DNA from: Litomosoides sigmodontis | Taxonomy: Eukaryota > Nematoda > Chromadorea > Rhabditida > Onchocercidae | Length of the DNA stretch: 64,000 nucleotides | NCBI GenBank assembly: GCA_963070105.1 | Contig: OY718807.1 | Location: 9,920,483-9,984,482, forward strand | Direction: 5' to 3' | Shown: in pieces, positions 27,209 through 38,700 of the stretch | Layout of the letters: the number at the start of each line of letters is the position of its first letter | Numbering within the stretch: position 1 is the stretch's first letter | Notes under the pieces: generated by a model | Databases searched by the model: none | Told to the model about the DNA's origin: nothing | The model's input: only the letters and a program-made list of their open reading frames with translations | Translations under genes and position numbers: made by a program

Positions 27209-29736
27209 ATGTCCCACCGTAAATTTTCGGCTCCAAGGCATGGGTCGATGGGTTTTACACCGAAGAAACGCTCGAAGCGCCACCGTGGAAAAGTCAAGGC
27301 TTTCCCTAAGGATGATCCTACGAAACCGATTCATCTTACCGCGTTCATGGGTTTTAAAGCCGGCATGACTCATATTGTCCGCGAGGTATCGTTTTTTCAT
27401 TTCTATTTTCAATGCTTATATAAAGGGATGGTGCACAATGATGTATTTATTCACAATTACTTGATTAATAAAGTGATGTATAAAATGTTCCCTGTTGGAC
27501 TGAGTGCGAAAATTTTTTTTTATATTTGTGCAAATTATTCATTTTCTATCTATGAGTGATTTTTCATCTGTTAGTATTGCAGGTTGACAAACCAGGTTCG
27601 AAGGTTAATAAAAAGGAAGTTGTCGAAGCGGTAACAGTTTTAGAAACGCCGCCTATGATTATTGTTGGTGTGGTGGGATACATTGATACACCGCGCGGTC
27701 CACGACAGTTCAAAACGGTGTGGGCTGAACATCTGTCAGAAGATTGTCGGCGAAGGTTCTACAAAAATTGGTACATTTAATCGAAATATTAAATAATTTT
27801 CTGTATAAGGATGTGCAAGTACGTGGTACTTGAAGATATGCTTATAGTGTGAATTTCTTGGCTGATGGTCTCTCCAACGATGAGAATCTTGAAATGTGAT
27901 CTGATCAGTTAAGTTTTATGACAGCAGTTTGTGTGGTGTCGGGGGTTAAATGTTAGTGATTAAATGGTGTTTGAATATCATGGGTTCGAATCTGTGTTCG
28001 CTGCAGGAAAACATTCTGAAAGCTATGATGAGAGACTGAGAGTATCCTTACTGGTCGTGAAGATAACAATAGTCCGTTATATGCTGCCTTCCTTCTGAGC
28101 TTTCAGTTCTTGACAGTGTCTTATTTAGTTTGCTGCCATTTTTGCTACGCTTTGTGACTTGGTTACTCCGCTGCGCAGTTTTTGAAAATACTGCTCTCAT
28201 TCTCCTCTGCAATTTCATTTGCATGAGTAGCAGCTTCAACTTCGGAGAACAGACCTTCCTCTGTTACAAATATTATTTTCGTAATATGAAGGCCACTGAA
28301 ACGGCGTAAGAAGCGGGGAGCATTTGTTCTTTGCTTTTACACTGTTAGAGTTCTCATATTCCACAGGAATTCATCAAAAAAGAAGGCATTTCAAAAGCAT
28401 GCGAAGAAGTGGCAAGATGAGGATGGCATGAAATCGATACAAGCTGATTTGGCCAAGATGAAGAAATATTGTTCGATAATTCGAGTGATCGCACACACGC
28501 AGGTTTGTGCGGGGAAGGGAGCCAGGTTTTTTTCGTGACCGTTTTTTTTCGCTTTTCTGTATAAAATATTTCATTGCTGGATTTGCAGATGAAAGTTATG
28601 AAGCACCGAGAGAAAAAGGCTCACATTATGGAAATACAAGTAAACGGTGGTACAATCCCAGAAAAGGTTGACTGGGCTTATGAGCACTTCGAAAAACAGG
28701 TTGCTAATTTTTAAAATTATTTGACGAACATGTAAATTGTGTTCGTATCAAAAAAAATAGAATTCACATGGATGTTCTTCTTACTCAGGTGCCAGTGGAC
28801 TCGGTGTTCGCCCAAGATGAGATGATCGATGCTATTGGCGTTACCAAGGGAAAAGGTTTCAAAGGTGTTACAAGTCGTTGGCATACGAAAAAACTCCCAC
28901 GGAAGACGCACAAAGGTCTTCGAAAGGTTGAGAATTTTTTTTTTTGATTTACTGAAGCTACTTTTTTGTTTGGTGATGGCAATGATTATATTAAATGAAA
29001 GTAGTGGACTGAACATCTTTGTCGATACACTGAAACTGAGCCATTCCTTCACTTTTAGGAAAGGAAATACATTTTGTTTTCTTTGGCAATATTGAGCACG
29101 AGCTGTAGTTTAGGTTGCTTGTATCGGAGCTTGGCATCCATCTCGTGTACAGTTTACGGTAGCTCGCGCTGGTCAGAAAGGTTATCACCATCGCACGGAA
29201 GTTAACAAGAAGATCTACAGGATAGGAAAGTCTTGCCTAACTGAGGAGGGCAGAAGAAATGGTGCTACGGACTACGACATCACCGAGAAGAGCATTAATC
29301 CTATGGTAAGTGGCAGCGATCTATGCACAAATGACGGTGATATAAACTAGTATTGCATAATGATGATATAAGTCTGCAATTCAGCGTATTGCTATGCTGA
29401 CAACCGCACCGAACTGAATGTGATTGATATTACAGTCTTAATTTTTCGCAGTTTGCATTACTGTTTACTGAGTTACAAGTATTCCAGGGAGGCTTTCCGC
29501 ACTATGGACTGGTGAATCAGGATTTCATACTGATTCGAGGTTGCTGTATGGGTTCAAAAAAAAGACCTATCACATTGAGGAAATCCTTGATTGCGCAAAC
29601 AAAGCGTGTTGCCTACGAAAAGATCAACTTAAAGTGGATTGACACTAGCTCTAAGTTTGGTCATGGGCGGTTCCAGACACATGCAGAAAAGAAGGCGTTC
29701 ATGGGCAAATTGAAGAAAGATTTTGTTGCTGCGTAA
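27209..29736 (+). CDS. rpl-3: 60S ribosomal protein L3 (uL3)
   Basis: Seven exons in frame, 396 aa: 27209-27385, 27583-27770, 28367-28502, 28589-28699, 28789-28926, 29114-29305, 29488-29736. The protein starts [13 protein letters not shown] and ends with [19 protein letters not shown], both hallmark eukaryotic L3 sequences; [11 protein letters not shown] near residue 275 includes the His modified in many eukaryotes. Length agrees with the 400-residue family norm. L3 is a core protein of the large subunit near the peptidyl-transferase centre. Four of the six introns contain box C/D snoRNA-like elements (listed separately), so the gene looks like a snoRNA host, as RPL3 is in vertebrates. Confidence 0.98.
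27432..27507 (+). ncRNA. Box C/D snoRNA candidate, rpl-3 intron 1
   Basis: Terminal stem GCAC/GTGC, one unpaired base, C box ATGATGT (27438-27444), a D'-like TTGA (27461), C' GTGATGT (27473-27479) and D box CTGA (27500-27503). The arrangement stem-N-C ... D-stem is the same as in introns 2, 5 and 6 of this gene. The guide before D has no target I can name. Confidence 0.55.
27924..28004 (+). pseudogene. tRNA-like relic (Ser/Leu type)
   Basis: An 81-nt stretch in rpl-3 intron 2 bounded by GCAG and CTGC contains a near-perfect B box (GGTTCGAATCT at 27983) and a weak A-box match (TGGTGTCGGGG near 27934). The D-arm GGTTAA and overall length resemble tRNA-Ser. T-stem and anticodon-stem pairing are poor, so it is at best a decayed tRNA or a tRNA-derived SINE head. 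Confidence 0.35.
28016..28106 (+). ncRNA. SNORD83: Box C/D snoRNA, SNORD83-like (18S rRNA guide)
   Basis: It lies in rpl-3 intron 2. An 8-bp terminal stem (CTGAAAGC 28016-28023 with GCTTTCAG 28099-28106) brackets C box ATGATGA (28025-28031) and D box CTGA (28095-28098). The 13 bases just before the D box, TGCTGCCTTCCTT, are exactly complementary to the conserved 18S rRNA sequence AAGGAAGGCAGCA. The D+5 rule selects the A of AAGGA, which corresponds to human 18S A468. From memory, A468 is the target of SNORD83A/B, which are intronic in human RPL3. A C'-like GTGAAGA is at 28057. Host gene, target and box layout therefore all agree. Confidence 0.85.
28976..29044 (+). ncRNA. Box C/D snoRNA candidate, rpl-3 intron 5
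   Basis: Perfect 5-bp terminal stem ATGGC (28976-28980) / GCCAT (29040-29044), one spacer base, C box ATGATTA with one mismatch (28982-28988), D' CTGA (29009-29012) and D CTGA (29036-29039). Size is 69 nt. Neither guide matches an rRNA segment I recognise. Confidence 0.6.
29352..29424 (+). ncRNA. Box C/D snoRNA candidate, rpl-3 intron 6
   Basis: Seven-bp terminal stem (ATTGCAT with ATGTGAT, two G-U pairs), one spacer base, consensus C box ATGATGA (29360-29366), D' CTGA (29397-29400) and D CTGA (29414-29417). Size is 73 nt. The D' guide is AGCGTATTGCTATG; I do not recognise the target. Confidence 0.62.
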
Positions 29737-29782
29737 TATCTGTTGTAGCTAATCAAGATATTGTCGTAATTTTTTTTTGGAC

Positions 29783-29788
29783 AATAAA
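29783..29788 (+). terminator. Poly(A) signal of rpl-3
   Basis: AATAAA 46 nt downstream of the rpl-3 stop codon. Confidence 0.7.
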
Positions 29789-30433
29789 CTGATGTTCGTT
29801 ACTTTTATTGTAAGACAATTTAGTTGAAGGAAGATTTCCTAGAGTGTTCACTGGAGGAAACAGCTTTTAAGAATATTGTAAAGGAAGTGCTAATCCTCAA
29901 TAATAACCAGGATTTTCATGCCTCATGCAAAACTATCGGCATCTCAGAGCTTCCTGAAGTATCTAAATCATGCAAACTCTAACTGGTTTTTATGGTTCTT
30001 ATCCGGAGGAAGTTTCGATGCTACGTCAGTGGGAGTTCTGTTGCCTCCATATATATAGCGCGCTCTATGATTTAACAGTATGTAAAAATACGAATACTGT
30101 CGATTCAAGTACAAAATGGGGAGATGGTTGTGTTGCGAAAAGTACGGTTTACAGAGAGGCTTTTCCTAGGTCCCGTTTGTAATTTTCGGTCAGTTTCAAC
30201 TAAATTGGACTGTGAATTCGATTTATTAGATTTGAAATTCAACCTCATAAATCAATAGGATTTTTAGTTCATTAGTAAAATGTAGTTTAAGACGATTCAA
30301 TTCCTTAAATACAGAGTAAAATATGAACAAGAACACGGTTATTGAACATTTCAAAACGGTTCATGGAGACCAGTAGCAAAAAATCAATGAGTCCTGCGCG
30401 AATATATACGATAATAGAACAAGGAATAAAAAT
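29789..30433. other. Intergenic region rpl-3 / ENY2
   Basis: Short spacer between two convergent genes; nothing recognisable apart from 3' untranslated sequence. Confidence 0.5.
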
Positions 30434-30973
30434 TTACAGATCATTGATACCAGATTGCTGCTGCAAGAAAGAACGAATGCAGTGCATCAATTCCCGCTTC
30501 ACTTCATCTGGCACAGCTCGTCTAGCCCGCACTCGCACATCGCTCAGAACATCTTCGAGTGTCACCTGCTCGATACCCTGAAGTAAAAATCAATATTAAT
30601 TTTCAGGTTCTTCAAATTTCTTGAACTTATAAGAAAAATGAACGAAAAATTATATGAATTCCAAATAAGGAAGCAAGACACCCATGATTCTTTACTAACG
30701 CAAACATACATATACGAAGTACGGAAAGCCACAGTTCCTGCTAAGAAAAAGCCTACATGTATATTACCCTCCGTATCACAAATGCAATCTGGTACAAAGA
30801 AAGCTTCATTGACTAACTTTATTTTGTATGCAGTTCCGGCACATATTCTCTACTTCTTCCACCCAACCGCTTTCTCGCAACCTCTGCAACAATAATTCCT
30901 TCATCCGGTCGCGTTCGCCACATTCAATGAATTTACGTTCCAAAGCAGCTTTACTTACGGATTGCGTACTCAT
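30434..30973 (-). CDS. ENY2: ENY2 / Sus1, SAGA-DUB and TREX-2 subunit
   Basis: Two exons in frame, 99 aa: 30818-30973 and 30434-30577. The sequence follows ENY2 almost end to end: ALERKFIECGERDRMKELLL, RLRESGWVEEVENMC, GIEQVTLEDVL and RRAVPDEVKRELMHCIRSFL. ENY2/Sus1 is a small helical protein shared by the SAGA histone H2B deubiquitinase module and the TREX-2 mRNA-export complex at the nuclear pore. The length equals the ~100-residue family norm. The donor GTTAGT after CIQNK joins in phase 0 to GIEQ. TTGGCTAG directly before AAATGAG may be an SL acceptor. Confidence 0.95.
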
Positions 30974-32720
30974 TTCTAGCCAATCTAGACCAATCCAAAT
31001 TTAGTTTATATAATCAATGGGTAAGAAATAAGCAAAGGATCATAAACCCACCTTCTCACGTTACCCAATCACACCACTCCACAACCACACTTCCTGCACC
31101 CCAACTACCACCCTCCGAAAACTTAAGTACAAACTTTTGTTGCACGAATACGAACTATGCAAACCACTGTCTCGGGTTCCCTTGATCGACTATGCACAAC
31201 AACCCTCTATCATATGCTCAAATCCTACTTGACTTATAACAAAAAATCGCTACATCCACTCCGCTATTAGCGAAACATCACTGATATATAATGGCAATCC
31301 CCCCTATATGTATTTCCTAAACTGCAATACCGTACATGAGATTAACGCCAAGCGAAACCATCTTTTTCTAAAATCTTCTAAAACCATTCAAAAGTAATCA
31401 AAAATGTTTGAAACGAGTTGCTAAATAGCTGTCGAGACGTACGACATCGAGAAATTTAAACTCAATATCGAATCGATACTGTTCTTTAAAGTGACATGAT
31501 TTACAAGAACAATTACAATTGTCGTTTATTTCTTTTCACATATAATAATAAATGCCATACATTTTACCCTTACATGCACACACGTTTCTGTAATCTGGAA
31601 TTCAGTATGAGAAGAAATGCTCTGAACACAGATAACTTATTCTACGTGGTTCACCCGCATAAATTTTACATGACATTGCCATAAGTGACAACCAGACGTG
31701 GAGTAATATGCACACGTACGTAGCATTTGCTATTCTGTATACTAACGAATGGAGAAAAAAAGAATGAAATATGCGTAATACTTCTAAATATTAAACTATA
31801 CTATAAACTAAGGTATGTCTCCAGTTAGGAAGTCACGAATGGCATCATATAATATATATATATATATATAACATGTACTCTGAATGACACGAGTTTAAAA
31901 AATTCAAGGCACAGAAAGCCGGTGTGAATTACCAATCTATTCTGTCACTCTGGAAGCATAAAACTTCGCAAAAGGCCGATTAATTGGTGATATATTAGGG
32001 AACCAAAATTATTTTATTCACTCACTTATATCTCAAACTAACTTAGGATAGTAATTCATAGGTTCTTTCAAGTTATAGAAATAGGTTTAAAATCTTGTCG
32101 AACTCCGTCCATTCATGGGAGTAGCGACACATCATTTCTATATGTTCATAGGTGACTTTAATTTTAACCCGTTCAGTATACAACCAAAATACTTTTTAGA
32201 GCTACTGGATTTTGCACATTCGAAACACCGATAAGCTGGTCTTGGACAGTTCCAAGGGTAGCTTTTTTACATTGAAATGGCTATAGTGAAATACAACATG
32301 TTAAAAACAAAACACAGCAAGCGACAGTAATTTGATATCTACTATTAAAAATGTGAACCACTTGATAGTGGTAAGAAAAAGCAAATAAAAAAATCATTTC
32401 TGCAATACACTATATGCTATCACCAAATTTTGTATTTAGGAAACATGAAGGAATATAACATTCCTGGCAAGTGTTATGGAACACCACGATAAAAGAATTC
32501 GAAAAGTAATTGAACAAAAAATAAATCATCATCTTTTGCGTATATTGTACATATGCACTTAAGTAATTTCTGCAAAAACTTGATTTCCAACACAAAAACA
32601 AAAAGTTAATCCAGAGAAAACCGCGAAAAAAAAATTGTACCCATATCTGCTGAGCAAAAATTCATCAGCAAAACCGAACTGCCTACTAAAGTGAACTTAA
32701 AGCAAATGCGAGTGCAATCA
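30974..32720. other. Intergenic region ENY2 / vav
   Basis: AT-rich DNA holding the ENY2 upstream region and the vav 3' untranslated region. It contains a short (AT)n microsatellite at about 31852-31870 and no further gene that I can support. Confidence 0.55.
31852..31870. repeat. (AT)n microsatellite
   Basis: Uninterrupted alternating AT over about 19 bases. Confidence 0.85.
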
Positions 32721-35700
32721 TCATCCCTCTTCTACTGGTGTGACGTAGGCAAGTGGAAAATAGCCTACCTGAAATGATTCATAAGGATTTTAAACTACCA
32801 CACACTTTTCTTTGAGGTGACATAAATTAATGCATGAAAAACATGTATCTGGCAATATATTTAAAAAATTAACCCTTTCCATTCCAGCAAATATGAAGAC
32901 TTTTTACGCAAAACTGAAAACTGGGTAAAAACTTCTCTCACGGCAGATATTTTGTAGTTCTAATTTACGTAACAATTACTTCTACCCTCTAAACCTTGTC
33001 GTGTTAGTGATACAGCAAAACACCAATTCAAACTTCAGAAGTACTAACTAATGAATGCTTGTTTAGAACAACGAGAAATTATTTTACATTACGCATATTA
33101 CAGAAACTAATCCAAATTATAACTTACTCGATTACCACTGCGACCTTTCCACCACCCTCGATCTTCACCAGTCCTGCTGATGACGTAGACTCTTTGACCA
33201 ACTACCAAAGTGAGAAAATTCGGCTCCGATGCTTCGAAATTATGCAAGGCAACATATGACTGTTTGTCAGCATAAGAATGTCGTAAAGTTGTGTTTAAAG
33301 TTTCGAATGATTCTCGCAAGTTATTTTCTCTATAGTAGTTGACCAATTCCTAAAATTCAGACACGGAACTTACCCTTAGCCATTCACTGATAATCAGCAC
33401 CTGCTGAGACCTTATTTCCACACTACATTTTATTGCTACCACATTAACCGCTATTTGCTGGTGATTTGAAGTAACGTAAACAGCGGCACTGTATCTACTG
33501 CTTGAGTTAGAGAAAGGCTTCAGAAAAACAGATAATGCCTAACCACGATGCCCGAAAACATTGTGCTTTCGTCCAAGTAATAACGTCCATCTGGAGACTG
33601 CTCCACCTTTGTATGCTTCACGTCACCGTTAAAACTAAATTTTATTTTAAAGAGGAACGAGAAACACTTGCATGCTATCATCAAATTTCATAAAGGTTTA
33701 CAGCATCTTCAATTTTTAAATCCCATAATACATCAAATTAAAAGTACAATTAATCAATTATTGGCATGAATGCGGTAACGCTGATTTAATAAAAAATGTT
33801 CAATATAATCCACATCTATGGATTGAAAGATATAGACTCCAAAATCATGTGAACTCAATACATGAAATAACGAATCAAATTGTGTTTTTTTGTGCTTTTT
33901 ATTTTAACCTCAGTGGAATTGGCCGTAAAATACGGAGACCGTAATTGTAGCTGCCTGATTTTAAATATTTAAACGAAAGTCTCAGTCTTAATGTTTTATC
34001 TTATGTAAAAAGCAATAGCTGTCACAAACTGGAAACAGAGATTTCACCATAACAGGTTACAGTGAAATAGGATCTCGACTGTCACAACTTTCAACCTGTG
34101 ATCATAAACCCACCTTTGAGGAATTTATGATAAATGGTTGGAATTTAACATTATATAGCCTCCCTAACACGTGACGGTTTCACATTTTTTAACGGAATGA
34201 CCTAAGACAGAGAAATTCAAACTATTTTGTTCGAACAAAGTTCGCCTCAAATATTTGAGAAAAAGGACTGCAATAATTTAGAAAATGGAACCTTATGCTG
34301 ATAACATATTTTTGTTGTGCGGCACTGAATCGTACTAAGAATGTACCATCTGGTGTGCCACGTAAGAATTCCTCTGCATCCCACCGCTTCATTGGTCCCC
34401 GATACCACCGTTGACTCATAACTTCAGTATTCACATAATCCTGGTTTGGTAATTTTCGAAGCAAAGACCTGTCAAAAAATAAATTCTTTATAGTTATTTT
34501 AATCACTTGTTGATTGGCAGAATATGAATACATTAAAGACCAAGGGTAATAGAAAGTTCAAGAATTACAATAACAAATGACCAAGGAGAAAGAGTCGTTA
34601 CATTCATTAAAGCGCGGAGTACCAGAAATATTCTTTACAGTTCAATTCCTATGTGGGCATACTGCACAATTCTTAAAGAAAGGACCTACTGGACCACTCG
34701 CTAAACACTTATTTGAATGTAGCAGTTAGTTAAGATCATCTTTTGAAGAATTAATAAAAGAGAAAGGAACCAGCAATAATGCATGTGATCGTATGAGAGG
34801 AACAACGAAATTCATCCTTTTAAAGCAAAAGTATCCAAATGAACAAAGACTAAACTTACATGTTTTCAATCGAGGCAGAAGATTTGCGCTCTCCGTTCGT
34901 AAGAGGCAGCTGCAACTGAGATGAACTAATCCACGAGTCACTATGTTCTACGGGTGACGACAATGTAATGCTACCTGATGAAGTACCTGTCGATGAACCC
35001 ATATGTAATGACGATGTCGAAATCTATAAATAGGCTTGATTGTTTGGCATATATCAATGGTGTAGTAAAGCAAAATGACTCAAATGATGTTTCGTTAACT
35101 AATAAACTTTGATTTAAAAATTTGGCATCAACTTACTCGAAATCGACGAACGAATTCCGGCTGTATAAGTCCAGCTCGATTAGGAAATGCAACAATTCGT
35201 CCCTGAAATAATTCTGTTAAAAAAATGAAAAAATCAAAAAAAATGAAACGAAAAAAATTTTCAGAGATTGATTCAGATTTTTTCAAAACGGTCAATTCTT
35301 AGTTCTTAAAGACCAGTATAATAAAAGGAAAAAATACACCACCTGATCAAAACTAGTAATTAGCACTCACATTTCCTAACTGGCAGTGTTGCGAAAGTGA
35401 TTTTAATATTACAAGAAACAATTTTAATGTTTAACCGAAGTAGTGAACGCTCTAGATTTTGCTTCATTCACTCCGTAAAAAATTGTCAACTATGTATGAC
35501 CAGATAATCCAAATTCTTCAGAAAGTAGGACAACGTAACAGGATACTCAAGAAACAAATTTCAGTTCTTAGTGTTAGAACTTCCACCGTCAATCAAATAT
35601 GAAATGAAAAAAATGCAGAATCTCTATCCGCAGATTTTTGATTGTCTTATTACATGAATTTATTTTACAATCTGCTAAATTTCTAGTCCAAAGATAAAAA

Positions 35701-38700
35701 GGACTACACTGAAACAAGTAAAATTCTGACCATCAACGTGCCATCAACATTCCGCTGGGTGATTTCTATCAAATCATTTATTTCGAATGACAGGAACAAT
35801 GGATCGTTTGATCGAAATGATTGTACTGCACGAACACATTCATGGGGTTGCACTAAACAATTAACTTAGCAATTTATCTCCCACAATGCTAAACGGGCAT
35901 TGTTTAAAGCAGAAAACGGCACAAAGTATAAGTAAATTTTGTGATGGCCATCTCGAATGAAGCATTAAAGTACCAAGTTTCAAAAACAAATACTACTAAC
36001 AGGAAGCAGCATGTTTCCGCCTATTTGGAGCCTGGCTTCGTGCCAATACAAGACCGGCTCCTGGACATTTACTCATCGATAAGCACGAACGATGCAAATT
36101 TCGCTTACAATCTGTAGCAATGGTGAAATGGATTATTTATCAATAATTTCAGTATAGATTATCTGATAAATTAAAAGCATGTTTTCCAAATAATCAGACT
36201 ATTTACTAACCGGAGCAACGGTATCCTTGGTAGAAGAGACCAGCAAGAAGTTTTTCACAGTGAAAGCAAACGGTAGCTTTATCGTAGCTATGGTACTGCA
36301 AACAATGACCTGATGCTTCCGAATCTTTAGGCCGTACGTTGTTCCTATAAGTAAATTTCGGTAAATCTCAATTTTTTTGGAGCTTTATATTTATAATTCA
36401 ACAATGAAGAATGATATAAAACAAATGAAAAAAGAATGATATAAAACAAATAAAACAAATACTACAAAAGAATGCACTTACTGTGCTGCTATAATATTTT
36501 GCACCCAACTGTCTCTTTGAATCATTGTCTTGCAGCAAACATTAAGCACGTTGGTAACACTGTCATCCAATTCTTGCATTAAAGAGAAATAATAACCGCC
36601 ATTCGCTGTCAGCTTACGAGTTATCGTACCAATTTTATTATTATTATCCGCATCGACACCAACACGATAATCGTTTAGTATATGTGCACTTCGATATGAG
36701 TATTGATTTCCCTAAAATCATATCTACTTCAAGTTATTCATTGGTTTGTCTAAATATTGCTTACTATGTTTACAATAAGCTCTTCGAATTTTACCTGGCA
36801 ACAATTATGCAATGTATGTTTCCTGTATACTATCACCTACGTATACTTTGTTGAAACATTAAAATCTAATTCAAAACTAAAACTTACTCTCAGACTTTTA
36901 CAAATAATCATTACTTTGTCGAACACAAATACGTAGCGTGTTTTCAACCGATTGCCATCTTTATTTTGATCAGCAATTTTGATTTCACCATCTTTAACCA
37001 GTCGACCATAGTTGATCAAATGCATTCCGATAGGCTGAAATCACTTCGCACCATACAATGACCAAATCCAATTCTCTAATGTCAAAAGAACTGTATGGTT
37101 TTCCTTATTATGTCGTTTATATTGTTGTTTGTACAATTCAACAAGGGAATATCAAATTACTAGAAAAAATAAATTACCAGTTCCAGATCCGTTATGCTTG
37201 TTTCAATATCCATAACCAGCTGTTGCATTTCATAATCACGTTTCATCTCGTTGACATATGAGTTGATATCCTGCATCGCCTCTTTGGCTTCTTCCAAAGG
37301 TAATCGGTCCGGCGAGTCCACTGCGGTAAGTTTTATCATCTCCTAGAGCAAAAATAATGGATATGCTACTGCAACTAATTCTGTTTCGCAGTGTAAATTA
37401 TTCTGTATTTCCTTAAACAGTACAAATGAACAGAAAAAGAAACTACCGATAATAAAACGTGGTACTTTAAAATCCTCTGCATGGGTATACTGAGAAGATC
37501 TTGCAAATGGAACTGATTACGATTAGCCGCTATACCGCAATCCTAAGCAGAATGGAAATAAACATCTGATACAAACAATACAGACGAACTTAAAACTCTT
37601 AATAAAGGTTTTGTAACAACTACAACTGATGAAATTAGAAAAATTATACGCAATGAGAAATAAGAAAATAAGATATGAAAGTGCATACAATAATCTTTTG
37701 TCGCACAACTGGATTTGTTTTTTCTAAATAACAAATACGTGAACGTGAGTTAGGTAATTTCGAACAATATTCTCCATAAGCCACAAACTTCTCTTTCCAC
37801 CTGGAATCCTTTCCTATAGTCTTAAAAAGTGTTTGACAATATTTTTAACAAGAACTGTAATTTGTGAAAAGAAATATAGATGTCATTAATTACGTAATGA
37901 AGACGTCTCCAATTGTCACCGGTTTTTCATTATTCATGGGCTCTTCCAGTCCTACGGTATAAAAGACGGCCTGTCGCAAATGATCACGAAATGACCTATG
38001 AATACATGCCAGCTCCTATAAAAACGTTTAAAAATTATTGAAACGAGAGATAATTCTGGTTTCGATAGCTACTACTATAAGCACAGATTGAAATATATAA
38101 TGAATCTGAAACAATAACAAACCAAAATATTCATAAAGATCATTTTATGATCATCCTTTGACAACACTTCCTCCAGTGGCGTATAAAAATTATTTATGAT
38201 CATATCTAGCGCTTTCTCGACATAGTTTGATTCGGTATCATACAATTCCTTGACGCAATGCTCACGTCGAGAATCGGGTTTGAAGTTTATCCACTTCTAC
38301 AAAACATTTTGTCAGCAACAGCGTCCTATTCCAAAGCCCAGGTTGCAAAGCACTTCTTAACCCAAAAAGCGTATCAAAAAACGTTGATCTTAAGCAATCA
38401 GCTCGAGAGCACGAAAAGCGCGTAACCAGCAGACGAGTGAAACGTAATTCAGTATTATTCACATTTTCAGTAATATAATTTATCAAACCATAAGTTACAG
38501 CGTAATAAATTGTATTATTGAAAATCTGAATAATATGAGGAAAACAATATATAATTTATCAAACTATAAGCCCAAATAAACTATTTCAACTATTTCCTTG
38601 GCAACTTAAAAATTTTTTTGATATCTAATACATCAACACATCTGCATAACTTTGTAAATTCAAGAGAGAAATTATGAGAACATCAAAGCTACATTTCTGA

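Noticed and set aside
28032..28045. CTGA at 28036 as the D' box of the SNORD83-like snoRNA
   Set aside because: Only four bases after the C box, leaving no room for a guide.
31852..31870. (AT)n tract as a possible origin or TATA region
   Set aside because: A simple microsatellite in spacer DNA, with no supporting context.
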